Shown here: one piece after another, positions 36,157 through 46,022 of the stretch
Position numbering within the stretch: position 1 is the stretch's first letter
Layout: each line of letters begins with the position of its first letter
Assembly: GCA_007125845.1 (NCBI GenBank)
Contig: SLCK01000023.1
Coordinates: 118,328 to 182,327 of the forward strand
Length of the DNA stretch: 64,000 nucleotides
Direction of reading: 5' to 3'
DNA from: Gemmatimonadota bacterium
GTDB taxonomy: Bacteria > Gemmatimonadota > Gemmatimonadetes > Longimicrobiales > Gaopeijiaceae
Notes under the pieces: generated by a model
The model's input: the letters and a program-made list of their open reading frames with translations, nothing else
Database searches by the model: none
What the model was told of the DNA's origin: nothing
Translations under genes and position numbers: made by a program

Positions 36157-37688
36157 CCCGCCGTGCGATCCTGGGCGTCGCGATTCTCCTCACCTGGGCG
36201 GTGCTCCTGGGCTGGCACGCGCGTCGGGAGTATGTGCAGCCGGAGGTGACCCGCCTCGCCGACGCTGCCAGGTCCCTGGCCCCGGGCACGAACTTCTTTT
36301 CGGTTCGTATGGGGGGGCAGGCGATCGGAATGTCCTCCTCTCGCCTGGATACGATTCCCGACGGGTTCATCCTCGAAGAGGTTCTCGACCTCGAGCTGCT
36401 GGCGTCGGGCCGTGAGGGGCGGATCGCGGCGCGGACATGGGTGGAGCTCACGCCCACCCTCCGGATGAGCCGCTTCTCCTTCTCCCTGGATGGGCCGGAC
36501 GGCCGGTTCGACGCGGAGGGGTCGGTGGCCGGGGACTCGCTTCTCCTCGTTCGGGTGCGGGCGGGCTCCACGCTCGAGCACCTCGACTTCCGGGTGGAAG
36601 AGGCACCCCTGGTCGCCTCAGCTCTCCCTATCCGAGTCGCGTTGGGCGGTGAGTTGCGAACGGGCCGTACAGTCCGGCTCCCCGTCTTCGATCCATCGAC
36701 TCTCGGCACCCGGACGGTGGAGGTGGAGGTCCTCGAGCACGACTCGATCCTCCTTCCCGACTCTGCCCAACTCGATCCATCCACCGGGCGGTGGGTGACC
36801 TCGAGCCAGAGCTCCGTTTCCGCGTGGAGGGTGCGCGAGCGCTACGACGGCCTCTCGGTGGAAAGCTGGATCGACGAAGACGGCCGGCTCATCCGGTCCA
36901 CGTCCGCCATGGGCTTCTCCCTCGAGCGGACGGACTTCGAATTGGCCAATCAGGCGTGGAACGAGTCACGGGCGGCCGGATCGAGTGCGACGTCCTCCCG
37001 GGATGTGATCCTCCAGACGGCAATCGCGTCGAACCGGGAGCTCGAGGAGGCAGCCGAGCACGGAGAGTTGAGATTCGTGCTCTCCGGGGTGGATCTGGAG
37101 GACTTCGATCTGGAGGGTGGGCGCCAGGAGGTGCGCGGAGACACTCTGGTCGTTCGCAGGGAATCGTGGGACGAAATCGAGCCCGGATTCCGGCTGCCCT
37201 ATCCGCGGATGGACCTCCGGGGCGCACTCGAACCGGAGCCATTGATCCAGAGCGGCGATGACCGCATCCGGAGGGAGGCTCTCAGAGCCGTCGGTTCCGC
37301 CGATTCCGACCCGGTGCTGGTCGCGGAGCGCCTCACGCACGCGGTCTACGGGATGCTGGACAAGGAGATCTCCTTTTCCCTTCCTTCCGCCCTTCAGGTG
37401 CTCGAATCGAGACGGGGCGACTGCACCGAGCACACCGTGCTGTACGTCGCAATGGCACGGTCCCTCGGATTGCCCGCACGAGCGGCGGTCGGCCTGGTCT
37501 ACCTGGACGGGGCCTTCTACTACCACGCCTGGCCCGAGGTCTGGCTGGGCGAGTGGGTGGCGGTCGATCCCACCTTCGGGACGGCTCCGGCGGATGCGGC
37601 TCACCTCCGGTTCATGACCGGGAGCGTGGCTCGACAGGTCGAGATTGCCCGACTCATCGGCAACCTGGGAATCGAGGTGCTCGAGTGA
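36153..37688 (+). CDS. Transglutaminase-like protease/amidase with N-terminal membrane anchor
   Basis: 511 residues. An N-terminal hydrophobic segment (5-20) anchors or exports it. A long beta-rich region (about 40-380) precedes the transglutaminase core with the triad Cys (RRGDCTEH), His (YYHAWPEVWL) and Asp (VDPTFG). Bacterial members cleave or crosslink proteins in the envelope. It sits in a chain of overlapping genes with the macro-domain gene and an ABC transporter. Confidence 0.82.
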   Translation: MTRRAILGVAILLTWAVLLGWHARREYVQPEVTRLADAARSLAPGTNFFSVRMGGQAIGMSSSRLDTIPDGFILEEVLDLELLASGREGRIAARTWVELTPTLRMSRFSFSLDGPDGRFDAEGSVAGDSLLLVRVRAGSTLEHLDFRVEEAPLVASALPIRVALGGELRTGRTVRLPVFDPSTLGTRTVEVEVLEHDSILLPDSAQLDPSTGRWVTSSQSSVSAWRVRERYDGLSVESWIDEDGRLIRSTSAMGFSLERTDFELANQAWNESRAAGSSATSSRDVILQTAIASNRELEEAAEHGELRFVLSGVDLEDFDLEGGRQEVRGDTLVVRRESWDEIEPGFRLPYPRMDLRGALEPEPLIQSGDDRIRREALRAVGSADSDPVLVAERLTHAVYGMLDKEISFSLPSALQVLESRRGDCTEHTVLYVAMARSLGLPARAAVGLVYLDGAFYYHAWPEVWLGEWVAVDPTFGTAPADAAHLRFMTGSVARQVEIARLIGNLGIEVLE

Positions 37689-38461
37689 TCCCGGCGCTCG
37701 AGCTGCGAGGGATCACGAAGCGCTACGGGAGCTTCACGGCGGTCCAGGATCTCGATCTCGAGGTGGGTGAGGGCGAAATCTTCGGGTTCCTGGGACCCAA
37801 CGGTGCCGGTAAGACCACGACCATCCGCATGATCGCCGGTACGCTCGCACCGAGCTCCGGAACGATCCGGATTTCGGGGTGCGACCTGGGCGACCGCCCC
37901 GAGGACGCGAAGAGGCACTTGGGGTACGTTCCGGATCGGCCGTTCCTGTACGAGAAGCTGTCGGGAGGGGAATTCCTGCGATTCGTTTCGGGTCTCTGGG
38001 GTCGGGAGGGCTCCGAGGTCGAAGAGCGGATCGATCGCTTCCTCTCCCTCTTCTCGCTCGAGGATTGGAAGGAGGAGCTGGTCGAGAGCTATTCTCACGG
38101 GATGCGCCAGAAGCTCCTCATCTCCTCGGCGCTGATCCACGATCCAAGCGTCGTTGTGATCGACGAGCCCATGGTGGGTCTGGATCCGCGTTCGGCTCGC
38201 CTCCTGAAGAATCTCCTTCGGGCGTTCGTGGACGGTGGAGGCAGCGTCTTCCTGTCCACCCACACTCTGGAGGTGGCCGAGGCCGTCTGCGACCGGGTCG
38301 CGATCCTGGCCGCGGGGCGCGTCATCGCGTCGGGGACGATGGAGGAGCTCCGAGCGCAGCTCGATGCGGGGGACGAAACGCACCTGGAGGAAATCTTCCT
38401 CAAGGTGACCGGGGGCCAGGACATGGCGAACGTCGTCGAAGGGCTGCGGGGGGCGGTCTAG
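37685..38461 (+). CDS. ABC transporter ATP-binding protein (ABC-2 type)
   Basis: 258 residues. Walker A GPNGAGKTTTIRM, Walker B VVVIDEPMVGLDP, switch His in LSTHTLE, and the signature YSHGMRQKLLIS where LSGGQ is replaced by YSHGM, common in the DrrA/CcmA-type exporters. GTG start overlaps the transglutaminase stop. Works with the permease that follows after 2 bp. Confidence 0.9.
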   Translation: MIPALELRGITKRYGSFTAVQDLDLEVGEGEIFGFLGPNGAGKTTTIRMIAGTLAPSSGTIRISGCDLGDRPEDAKRHLGYVPDRPFLYEKLSGGEFLRFVSGLWGREGSEVEERIDRFLSLFSLEDWKEELVESYSHGMRQKLLISSALIHDPSVVVIDEPMVGLDPRSARLLKNLLRAFVDGGGSVFLSTHTLEVAEAVCDRVAILAAGRVIASGTMEELRAQLDAGDETHLEEIFLKVTGGQDMANVVEGLRGAV

Positions 38462-38463
38462 AG

Positions 38464-40143
38464 ATGGCGCGCGGCGCGCTCCTCCTGCTGCGTCCGAAAG
38501 TGCGCGCGAAGGTCCACCGGGTCCTGCAAAGCGAGGGGGGCACGGCGAGGCTCGTGGTACTGTCCGCCGCCGCGGTTCTCGTGTGGGGCCTCATCTTCGC
38601 TCTCATCTACCGGATGCTCCTGTTCTTCCGGGCCGCCGAGGGGATCGGCGACCTCCTCGCCGCGAAGCTCCTCGGCCTGTCTCTACTGGTTTTTCTCGCC
38701 ATCCTCCTCCTCTCCAACGTCGTCACCGCTCTCTCCACCTTCTTCCTCTCGAGCGACCTGGAGCTTCTGGTCGCGTCGCCGGCAGACCCGGTCCATCTGT
38801 ATTGGGCGCGTCTGACGGAGAGTGCCGTGAACTCGTCCTGGATGGTCGTGCTTCTGGTGATCCCCATCATCGCTGCCTACGGTGTCATGTATGGGGCGGG
38901 CCCACTTTTCTACCTGTTCGCGAGCGGGGTGCTCGTCGCCCTTCTCGCGATTCCGGCCGTGATCGGCGCCGCGCTCACCCTGCTTCTGGTCAACGTCTTT
39001 CCAGCCCGCCGTACCCGGGACCTCCTGGCGCTAATCAGCCTCTTTGCCGTAGCCGGGATCGTGGTAATGATCCGGCTCCTGCGGCCCGAACGCTTCGTAC
39101 GGCCCGATGAGTTCCGGAGCCTGGTGGACTTCATGGCGGCGCTCCGGACCCCCACCTCTCCCTGGTTTCCTTCGGAATGGGCAAGTGGGGCGCTCCTCGG
39201 TTGGCTGAGCGGAAGCTTCGATCCCTTTCCCGCGCTGCTCCTGGCGAGCACGGCGGCGGCCTTCGTCGTGATCGGGGGCTGGTGTCACGTCCGGTACTTT
39301 CCGTCTGGATTCTCGAGGGCCCAGGAGGGTGCGGAGCGGCGGGAAGGGCGCGCTCCTGTAGCCCTATGGGAGAGATCCTTCCGGAGGCTGGAAGTCACGA
39401 CGCGGGAGCTCGTCCTGAAGGAAATCCGGGTCTTCTTCCGGGACACGACGCAGTGGTCGCAGCTCATCCTCCTGGGCGTGCTCGTCGTGGTCTACATCTA
39501 CAACATCCGGGTGCTTCCGATCTCGTCCGCTGAGGGGCTCTCCTTCCTCCTCGTCAATCTGATCGCGTTTCTCAACCTCGGGCTCGCCGGCTTCGTGGTT
39601 GCGGCGATCGCCGCTCGTTTCGTGTTCCCTGCGATGTCCCTCGAGGGACGGATGATGTGGCTGCTTCGCTCGTCGCCCCTGGATCCGAGGAAGCTCTTCT
39701 GGGCGAAATACGCGGTTGGCACGGTGCCCCTCCTGCTCGTCGCGCTCGGCCTGATCGTGGCGACGAACATTCTGCTGGGCGTGTCCGTCTTCCTCTTCGT
39801 CCTTTCCACGCTCACGATGTTGGGGGCGACGCTGGCCTTGACCGCGATGGCTCTCGCCTTCGGAGCGGTCTTCCCGAATCATCAGACGGAGAATCCGGCC
39901 GAGATTCCAACCTCGTTCGGTGGGCTCCTCTTCATGTTGACGGCCGTGGTCTACCTCACGGCCCTCGTCGTGCTCGAGGCGTGGCCGGTCCAGCGCTTCC
40001 TGGAGGCCCGGTTGGAAGGCTCCGGCCCAGGGGAGGCCGGAGTCGTGCCGCTGATCGCGGGGCTTGGAGGCGCCGCGGCATTGACGTTCGCGGCGACGGG
40101 AGTCGCGCTCCGGATCGGGATCGACAGAGTGGAACGCGGTTGA
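38464..40143 (+). CDS. ABC transporter permease, large ABC-2-like
   Basis: 559 residues with about twelve hydrophobic segments in two halves (roughly 30-265 and 330-555), separated by a charged loop (EGAERREGRAPVALWER). It looks like a duplicated or double-length ABC-2 permease. The substrate is unknown; the transglutaminase neighbour hints at a cell-envelope role. Confidence 0.8.
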   Translation: MARGALLLLRPKVRAKVHRVLQSEGGTARLVVLSAAAVLVWGLIFALIYRMLLFFRAAEGIGDLLAAKLLGLSLLVFLAILLLSNVVTALSTFFLSSDLELLVASPADPVHLYWARLTESAVNSSWMVVLLVIPIIAAYGVMYGAGPLFYLFASGVLVALLAIPAVIGAALTLLLVNVFPARRTRDLLALISLFAVAGIVVMIRLLRPERFVRPDEFRSLVDFMAALRTPTSPWFPSEWASGALLGWLSGSFDPFPALLLASTAAAFVVIGGWCHVRYFPSGFSRAQEGAERREGRAPVALWERSFRRLEVTTRELVLKEIRVFFRDTTQWSQLILLGVLVVVYIYNIRVLPISSAEGLSFLLVNLIAFLNLGLAGFVVAAIAARFVFPAMSLEGRMMWLLRSSPLDPRKLFWAKYAVGTVPLLLVALGLIVATNILLGVSVFLFVLSTLTMLGATLALTAMALAFGAVFPNHQTENPAEIPTSFGGLLFMLTAVVYLTALVVLEAWPVQRFLEARLEGSGPGEAGVVPLIAGLGGAAALTFAATGVALRIGIDRVERG

Positions 40144-40167
40144 GTCCTCGCCGGGCGCTCGACAGGC

Positions 40168-40398
40168 GTGGCCGCGGTGCCCATATTGCTTGTCGTCGGT
40201 CGCTTGCGGGAGGGCGACCCGGTGGCCCGCGAGTCTCCTCACACTCAGACGCTGAACGACATGCTTCCAGGCGGATACACCTTCATCCATCTTGCTTTCT
40301 GGCCGATCGTCGCCCTCGTGGCCCTCGGCACGAACTTCATCCCGATCGCGCTGTCCGCGGGACTCGGGCTCCTCGTGTTCGAGTCCGTCAAGAAGTAG
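40168..40398 (+). CDS. Small hypothetical membrane protein
   Basis: 76 residues with a hydrophobic C-terminal half (FIHLAFWPIVALVALGTNFIPIALSAGLGLLVF) cited here only as two helices at about 40-55 and 57-70. GTG 40168 is the first start; ATG 40261 gives a 45-residue version. No clear ribosome binding site. The gap 40399-40633 that follows shows no convincing gene. Confidence 0.4.
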   Translation: MAAVPILLVVGRLREGDPVARESPHTQTLNDMLPGGYTFIHLAFWPIVALVALGTNFIPIALSAGLGLLVFESVKK

Positions 40399-40633
40399 AA
40401 AGGCTGGGCCTGGGGGGCTTGCAGACAGGGGGTCGCGGCCGCTGGAAGCCCCCGGCGGTGCGTCCATTCGGGAACTCACGGCGCCGAATCGGTTACTTCC
40501 CGTAGCCGTAGCGCCCGCGCAGCTGAAGCCGCCGCGTAGCCCGATCCCCCGCCGTCATCGCCTCCATTCCGGGGTTTCCCGGAGACCGAGGCGCTCCCCG
40601 ATCCCGACCTAGAGAGCGAGGAAGCGCAAGGAG

Positions 40634-40864
40634 ATGAGTTGGTTCGTAGGACTTTCCCTGATCGGAGCCTTTCTGTTCGGAATCTGGCTCGGGATGCCTC
40701 GTAGGTTCGACCAGTCGCTCGATGAAATCGACAGGCGTCTGGTCGAGCCTGGACAGCACAACAAGGCCAAGAGGCACATCACCTTCCTCAACCTTCTCCA
40801 GAAGAAGCGCGAGAAGGGGTCCGATCGGCGCCAACGCGACCACCGCACCCCGTTCCAGATGTAA
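40634..40864 (+). CDS. Small hypothetical membrane-anchored protein
   Basis: 76 residues. An N-terminal hydrophobic helix (MSWFVGLSLIGAFLFGIWLG) is followed by a basic, helical tail ending KKREKGSDRRQRDH. AAGGAG directly precedes the ATG, with little spacing. Not recognised; a short regulatory or stabilising membrane peptide is possible. Confidence 0.5.
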   Translation: MSWFVGLSLIGAFLFGIWLGMPRRFDQSLDEIDRRLVEPGQHNKAKRHITFLNLLQKKREKGSDRRQRDHRTPFQM

Positions 40865-40898
40865 TGAGCGAGGAGGGGCGCCCGGCGGCGCGTCCACC

Positions 40899-42521
40899 TC
40901 ATGCCAGCACGGCGTTGACCGCCAGCAGCACCCCTCCAATCGCTGCGCCGAGCAGGTAGCCTAGCCGGACGATCAGCCGAAGCTCCCGCTCCGTCACCCG
41001 GCGCACCAGCTCCTCCATCTTCGCCGTCGGGAATCCCCGCACCTTCTCCTCCACCCTGCGGGCCACGTCGAGCGTCTGCACGAAGTAGGGAACCTGGCTC
41101 TGGAGCCAATCCCAGAGCGGGTCCGCGAACAATTCCTGCAGAGTTCGGATCGAGTTCGGAGGGAGGTGTTCCGCGGGCCGACCGAGCGGGCGCTCGAGCA
41201 CCCGCTCGAGTCCCCGATTCAAGGTCCTTCGATAGGCCGCCCGTGCGGGGGCACTCCGCGCAGCCGAGACGGCGAGCTCGCTGATTCGTTCGTGCGGGAC
41301 CGTTCCGAGGAGTTCGCCCCAGTCTCCCGCAGTTGCCTTCCCGACTCCCGCCCGGAGCTTTTCCGAGAGAAATCGATGGGTCTCCGGGTTACGCGCCGCC
41401 GACACGAGCCACCCGGTCACCACAGTCCGAGCCCTCTCCACGTTCTCCTCACCCGGTTGCCCGAGGAGCGATGGCAGGGGCTTTTCGAGCAGCTCGAGCG
41501 TCGCCTCCCGGATCCGGAGCGTCATTGCTTCCTGGACCGCGGGATCCCTCAGCATCTCTGAAAGATGCTCCACCCCCTCCTCCTCGAGGGATGCGAGGAC
41601 CCGCTCGAGCGCCTCCTCGGTGATCACGAGGCGGGCCACGATCCGTTGATGGAAACGGAGGTCCCGGACGAAGAGCTGGAACAGCTGGTGGACGACGGCC
41701 TCCAGCCGTGCCCTCGCGTCCGGATCCTCGAGGATTCCGCTCAGGGTTCGAACCGCGGTGGGGAGGTAGCCCGAAAGCCCGCGCTCGAGCTCGCGCACGA
41801 GACCGGCGGGCAGGACCTCTCCAAGGGTGCGATCCTCCCGGAGGAACGACGCGAAGGTTCGACCCACGTAGTCCCCGATGGCCTCCTCGAAGCCGTCGCG
41901 CTGCACGAAGGCCTCCAACCACCCTTCGAAGGCGTTCACCAGCGCCTCCTCGCGGGCCGGGGTGAGAAGGTCGGAAACCGGCTCTTCGGCGAGTCTCGAG
42001 AGAGTCCGGCGAGTGCGATCCTCCATGAACTGCTCGAACTCCGGAGAGTCGAGCCACCCTTCCCAGCGGAGCGCGAGGATCTCGGCGACCCCTTCCAGCA
42101 TGCCCTCGAGCTCGGAGATCACCTCGGGAGAGAGGATGGTCCGCAGAGACCCACGTTCCTTCTCGAGGAGCTCGCCCAGGAAGCGCTCGAGTCGCTGGTC
42201 GAAGGTGTCTCTGACCGCCGCTTCCGAGAGGATCTTCGCCAGATCTTCCGGTGTGAGGAGACGGTCGCCCACCGTGCGCCCCACGGCGGCCGCGAGTCGG
42301 TCCTGGTTCTTGGGGATCGCTCCGTGCAGGAACCGGATCGGACGGCCCGCGATGCGGGGGGGGCGATATGGATGAAAGAGCATCCACACCGCGACGGTGT
42401 TCGTCAGTCCCCCGGCGAGCGCGCCGAAGACGATGGTGAGGAAGGCCCGGAGGAGTTCGGGAGACAAGACGGCTGAGGGGTCGAAGGCGAGTCGAGACGG
42501 AGAATCGCACCGCGTCCGCAT
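40899..42521 (-). CDS. DUF445-family membrane protein
   Basis: About 540 residues. An N-terminal helix with GALAGGLTNTVAVWMLFHPY, then long amphipathic helices with many Glu and Arg, and a last hydrophobic segment LGYLLGAAIGGVLLAVNAVLA split here (LGYLLGAAIGGVLL). This is the layout of DUF445 (YjiN-like) proteins, whose function is poorly known. ATG 42521 is assumed; TTG 42557 is an alternative. Divergent from the symporter gene. Confidence 0.78.
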   Translation of the reverse strand: MRTRCDSPSRLAFDPSAVLSPELLRAFLTIVFGALAGGLTNTVAVWMLFHPYRPPRIAGRPIRFLHGAIPKNQDRLAAAVGRTVGDRLLTPEDLAKILSEAAVRDTFDQRLERFLGELLEKERGSLRTILSPEVISELEGMLEGVAEILALRWEGWLDSPEFEQFMEDRTRRTLSRLAEEPVSDLLTPAREEALVNAFEGWLEAFVQRDGFEEAIGDYVGRTFASFLREDRTLGEVLPAGLVRELERGLSGYLPTAVRTLSGILEDPDARARLEAVVHQLFQLFVRDLRFHQRIVARLVITEEALERVLASLEEEGVEHLSEMLRDPAVQEAMTLRIREATLELLEKPLPSLLGQPGEENVERARTVVTGWLVSAARNPETHRFLSEKLRAGVGKATAGDWGELLGTVPHERISELAVSAARSAPARAAYRRTLNRGLERVLERPLGRPAEHLPPNSIRTLQELFADPLWDWLQSQVPYFVQTLDVARRVEEKVRGFPTAKMEELVRRVTERELRLIVRLGYLLGAAIGGVLLAVNAVLA

Positions 42522-42616
42522 GAAGGTAGCCCACGACTTGCCGGTGTGGGAGGCCAACTCTATGTTCGTCGCGCTTTTCGAGAGGCTTGCGGGAACCGCA
42601 GCGAGGAACGGCCTTC

Positions 42617-43921
42617 ATGCAGCTCTACACCAAGATTCTCCTCGGCTTGATCCTCGGGGGGATCTGCGGCTTCCTGGCCAACCTCCTCGGCCTCGTGTGG
42701 TTGCAGAACCTCTTCGTGGCCCTGGAACCGATCGGTACGGCGTTCATCCGCCTCATCACGATGATCGTGGTTCCCCTGGTCGTGGCGAGCCTGATGGTGG
42801 GAACGGCCTCCCTCGGAGACCTCGCCAAGCTCGGGCGCATCGGGGGGAAGACGGTCGTCTTCTACATGTGCACGACGGCCATCGCCGTCACGATCGGCCT
42901 CGTCGTCTCGAACCTGATCACTCCGGGCGCCGGGATCGACGAGAGCACGCGCGACGCCCTTTCTGCGCAGTTCGAGGGAGAAGCGGAGGGGGCCCTGACG
43001 CTGGCCGAGGAGGCGCCGACGGTCATCGACACTCTCCTCTCGGTCATACCCAGGAACCCCATCCAGGCGGCCGCAGAGCTGGATCTCCTTCCCCTGATCT
43101 TCTTTACGATCATCTTCGGGGCCGCGGTGAGCGTGATCGCGCCGAATCGAAGGGATGCAGTCATCACCTTCTTCGATGGGGTGAACGATGCGTGTATGGT
43201 CGTCATCGACTGGGTGATGAAGCTCGCTCCCTATGCGGTCTTCGCCCTGATCGCCTCGGTCGTCGCCCAGTTCGGCATCGATCTTCTGCAGAGCCTCCTG
43301 GTGTATGCGTTCGCGGTGGCCCTTGGTCTCTCGATCCACCTGATGTTGACGTATGGGCTCGCCGTCCGCTTCCTGGTCGGGCTCAACTTCTGGACCTTCC
43401 TGCGTCGGATCTCGAACGCTCCTCTGGTCGCCTTCTCGACGTCGTCCTCCAGCGCGACCCTTCCGGTCACGATGGAGGTTGCGGAGGAGGAGGTCGGGGT
43501 GTCCAGGCCCGTGTCGTCGTTCGTCCTGCCCCTGGGCGCCACGATCAACATGGACGGCACCGCGCTCTATCAGGCGGTCGCGGTGATGTTCATCGCACAG
43601 ATCTACGGAATCCCGTTGGGGATCGGGGAGCAGCTCGTCATCGTCCTCACCGCGACCCTCGCCTCGGTCGGAGCTGCCGGGGTGCCGTCCGCGGGGATCA
43701 TCACCCTCATCATCGTCCTGAACGCGGTCGGGCTGGGACCTTACGTGCAGGCCGGGATCGCCTTGATCCTGGGCGTGGATCGCCCTCTCGACATGCTGCG
43801 GACGTCGGTGAACGTGACGGGCGACCTCACGGCGGCTTCGGTTGTGGCTCGCAGCGAGGGTGAGACCTTCAGCTTCGAGCCCAGGGAGCCCAAGCCTGCG
43901 GATTCAGCGGCGGGCGTGTGA
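42617..43921 (+). CDS. Dicarboxylate/amino acid:cation symporter
   Basis: 434 residues of the DAACS/GltP-DctA family: eight-helix layout with the serine-rich hairpin (STSSSSATLPVT) and NMDGTALYQAV, both part of the substrate/Na+ site. Takes up glutamate, aspartate or C4-dicarboxylates; the substrate is not certain. ATG 42617 begins the typical N terminus. An insert at about residues 115-150 between two helices is acidic. Confidence 0.9.
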   Translation: MQLYTKILLGLILGGICGFLANLLGLVWLQNLFVALEPIGTAFIRLITMIVVPLVVASLMVGTASLGDLAKLGRIGGKTVVFYMCTTAIAVTIGLVVSNLITPGAGIDESTRDALSAQFEGEAEGALTLAEEAPTVIDTLLSVIPRNPIQAAAELDLLPLIFFTIIFGAAVSVIAPNRRDAVITFFDGVNDACMVVIDWVMKLAPYAVFALIASVVAQFGIDLLQSLLVYAFAVALGLSIHLMLTYGLAVRFLVGLNFWTFLRRISNAPLVAFSTSSSSATLPVTMEVAEEEVGVSRPVSSFVLPLGATINMDGTALYQAVAVMFIAQIYGIPLGIGEQLVIVLTATLASVGAAGVPSAGIITLIIVLNAVGLGPYVQAGIALILGVDRPLDMLRTSVNVTGDLTAASVVARSEGETFSFEPREPKPADSAAGV

Positions 43922-43932
43922 GGGCGCACGAC

Positions 43933-44769
43933 TCACGGGAGCGGCTCGAGCCGAAAGCGGATCCGGACCTCGGCAGGAATGGTCTGGAGCCCGGCCTCGA
44001 TGGGGGTTGGAACGGCGTCCGCCGCCTCCCGCATGAGGGACTCGGCCTGGAAGGAGACTCCGCGTGCGAATGGCATGTCCGCGCTTCCCTCCACCTCCAG
44101 CGCTGCTCCGAGCCTCATTCCCAGGGCTTCCGCGATGGTCTCGGCCTCCCCCCTAGCCTTCCTCACCGCTTCTCGAAGCGCCTCCTGCCGGTAGGGCTCG
44201 GGGTCCCGGACCTCGAAGCGCAGATTCGAGATTCGGTTGGCGCCCGCCCCGAGGGCGGCGTCCACGAGGGCGCCCAGACGATCGGGGTCGTCGACAGTGG
44301 TCCGGACGCCGTTCCGGGCCGTATACCCCACGATCTCCCGTGTCCGATCGGTGGTGGCGGGGCCATAGCGGGGGGAGACGGAGTATCCCGAGCTCTCGAT
44401 CCGAAGTCCGGGGCTGCTGTCCCCGGCCGCCCGGATCGCCTCCGTGACCGTGGTTATGAGGCGAGCGTTGGACTCCCCGGCTTCCTGCGCCGTTTCCCCT
44501 TCGGTCTCCACCGCGAAGAGGACGGTGGCGCGGTCGGGGCGCGCCTCCACTTGAGCGCTGCCGGTCACGCTCAGGATCGATCGCTCGACATCGCTGGGAG
44601 AGGGAGATCCGGGGACGGTGTCCGGTGACTGAATCGCGGCGAGCGACGGTGTCACCTCTACGTGCGCCCGGACGCTGCCCGGGTCGTCCGCTCCCGCGGC
44701 GTGCCCTCCCGCGAGGAGCAGGGCCAGGGCGAGGGGAGCGTGAACGAGGAGGGTGCCGGGTAGGTGCAT
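43933..44769 (-). CDS. SIMPL-domain (DUF541) exported protein
   Basis: 278 residues. Signal peptide at 1-25, then the SIMPL core: ILSVTGSAQVEARPDRATVLFAV, the middle TTVTEAI and GYTARNGVRTTV, and a C-terminal R-rich IRFRLEP strand. Periplasmic, role unknown in the family. ATG 44769 has GGAG six bases upstream and is preferred over ATG 44784. Confidence 0.82.
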   Translation of the reverse strand: MHLPGTLLVHAPLALALLLAGGHAAGADDPGSVRAHVEVTPSLAAIQSPDTVPGSPSPSDVERSILSVTGSAQVEARPDRATVLFAVETEGETAQEAGESNARLITTVTEAIRAAGDSSPGLRIESSGYSVSPRYGPATTDRTREIVGYTARNGVRTTVDDPDRLGALVDAALGAGANRISNLRFEVRDPEPYRQEALREAVRKARGEAETIAEALGMRLGAALEVEGSADMPFARGVSFQAESLMREAADAVPTPIEAGLQTIPAEVRIRFRLEPLP

Positions 44770-44932
44770 GTCGGGCTCCGTCATTGGGTGGAGAGAGAAG
44801 GAAGGCTTCGCGCGTGATTGTAGCGGAGGGAATCGGGAACGGTTCCCCGGTTGATGGTGAGGGAAGCGTCACGTATGCTACTTCGATGTTCGAGTCCAGT
44901 CGGGCTCCCTCGTCCTTTCGAACGAGCGCGTC

Positions 44933-45934
44933 ATGAAAGCGATCATCCCTCTGGCCGGAAAAGGCACCCGCCTCCGCCCTCATACCCTGGACACGCCGAA
45001 ACCGCTGATCCGCGTGGGCGGCAAGCCCGTCATGAGCTATATCCTAGACGATCTCATCGAGCTCGGAGTGGAGGAGATCGTGTTCGTCGTCGGATACCTC
45101 AGGGAAGTGGTCGAGGAGTTCATAGGGAGAGAGTATCCCCAGATCAAGGCCCATTACGTCGTCCAGGAGGTCCAGGACGGTACCGCGGGTGCGGTCCGAC
45201 TGGCGAAGCCGCACGTGGACGAGGAAGTCCTGATCCTCTTCGTCGACACCCTCTTCGATGCGGATCTTTCGCTGGCCCACAACCTGCCGCCGGATTGGGC
45301 GGGGGTGATCTGGGCAAAGGAGGTCGAAGATTACCAGCGTTTCGGTGTGATCGTCACCGGTGAGGACGGCTCCATGACTCGCATCGTCGAGAAGCCCTCC
45401 GAACCCGTCTCCCGGCTCGCGAACATAGGGCTCTACTACATTCGGGAATGGGAGCTGCTCTTCGAAGGGATCGAGGATGTCGTGCGCGGGTCCGCGGGCC
45501 CCGGAGGCGAATACTACCTGACCGACGCCTTCCAGTACATGGTGGACAAGGGTGCCCGTCTGAAGACCGCGCCGGTCGGAGGGTGGTACGACTGTGGCAA
45601 GCTCGACACGCTTCTGGAGACCAACCACCACCTCCTCCAGACGACTCGGGGGGGGATTTCCTCCGAGGCCAACCTGGTGGACGTGACGAAGGAGGGCGCG
45701 CTTCGGATCGAGGCGGGGGCATCCGTCCGGGGCGCGTCGATCGGGCCGAACGTCACGCTGGAGCGGGATGTCGTCGTGGAGAACGCAGTTCTCCAGAATT
45801 GCATCGTTGGCCGGGGAACCACGATCCGTGGCTGTGACCTTCACGACTCGATGATCGGCGTCGACTCGCGGGTCGAAGGAATGAAGGGTCGAGTGAATGT
45901 CGGAGGGTACACGGAGATCGTCGGGAAGCGATAG
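44933..45934 (+). CDS. Sugar-1-phosphate nucleotidyltransferase with beta-helix tail
   Basis: 333 residues. Nucleotide-binding IIPLAGKGTRLRPHT, KPLIRVGGKPVM, and the sugar-site VEKPSEPVSRLANIGLYY, followed by EYYLTDAFQ and GGWYDCGKLDTLLE; a left-handed beta-helix tail follows from residue 245 (hexapeptide-like repeats IGPNVTLERDVVVENAVLQNC given here as IGPNVTLERDVVV). Resembles glucose-1-phosphate thymidylyl- or mannose-1-phosphate guanylyltransferases; sugar and nucleotide are unknown. Confidence 0.85.
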   Translation: MKAIIPLAGKGTRLRPHTLDTPKPLIRVGGKPVMSYILDDLIELGVEEIVFVVGYLREVVEEFIGREYPQIKAHYVVQEVQDGTAGAVRLAKPHVDEEVLILFVDTLFDADLSLAHNLPPDWAGVIWAKEVEDYQRFGVIVTGEDGSMTRIVEKPSEPVSRLANIGLYYIREWELLFEGIEDVVRGSAGPGGEYYLTDAFQYMVDKGARLKTAPVGGWYDCGKLDTLLETNHHLLQTTRGGISSEANLVDVTKEGALRIEAGASVRGASIGPNVTLERDVVVENAVLQNCIVGRGTTIRGCDLHDSMIGVDSRVEGMKGRVNVGGYTEIVGKR

Positions 45935-46022
45935 GCGATGATCCACGACCTCGAGACTCACCTCCGGCGCGGTCCGAATCGGGCTGGTTTCAGTCCTCGG
46001 ACACCCACCTAGCCCACATACC

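Noticed and set aside
40493..40939. Minus-strand frame ending RRLQLRGRYGYGK
   Set aside because: The end recalls an outer-membrane barrel terminus, but nothing upstream supports a gene; not enough to call a pseudogene.
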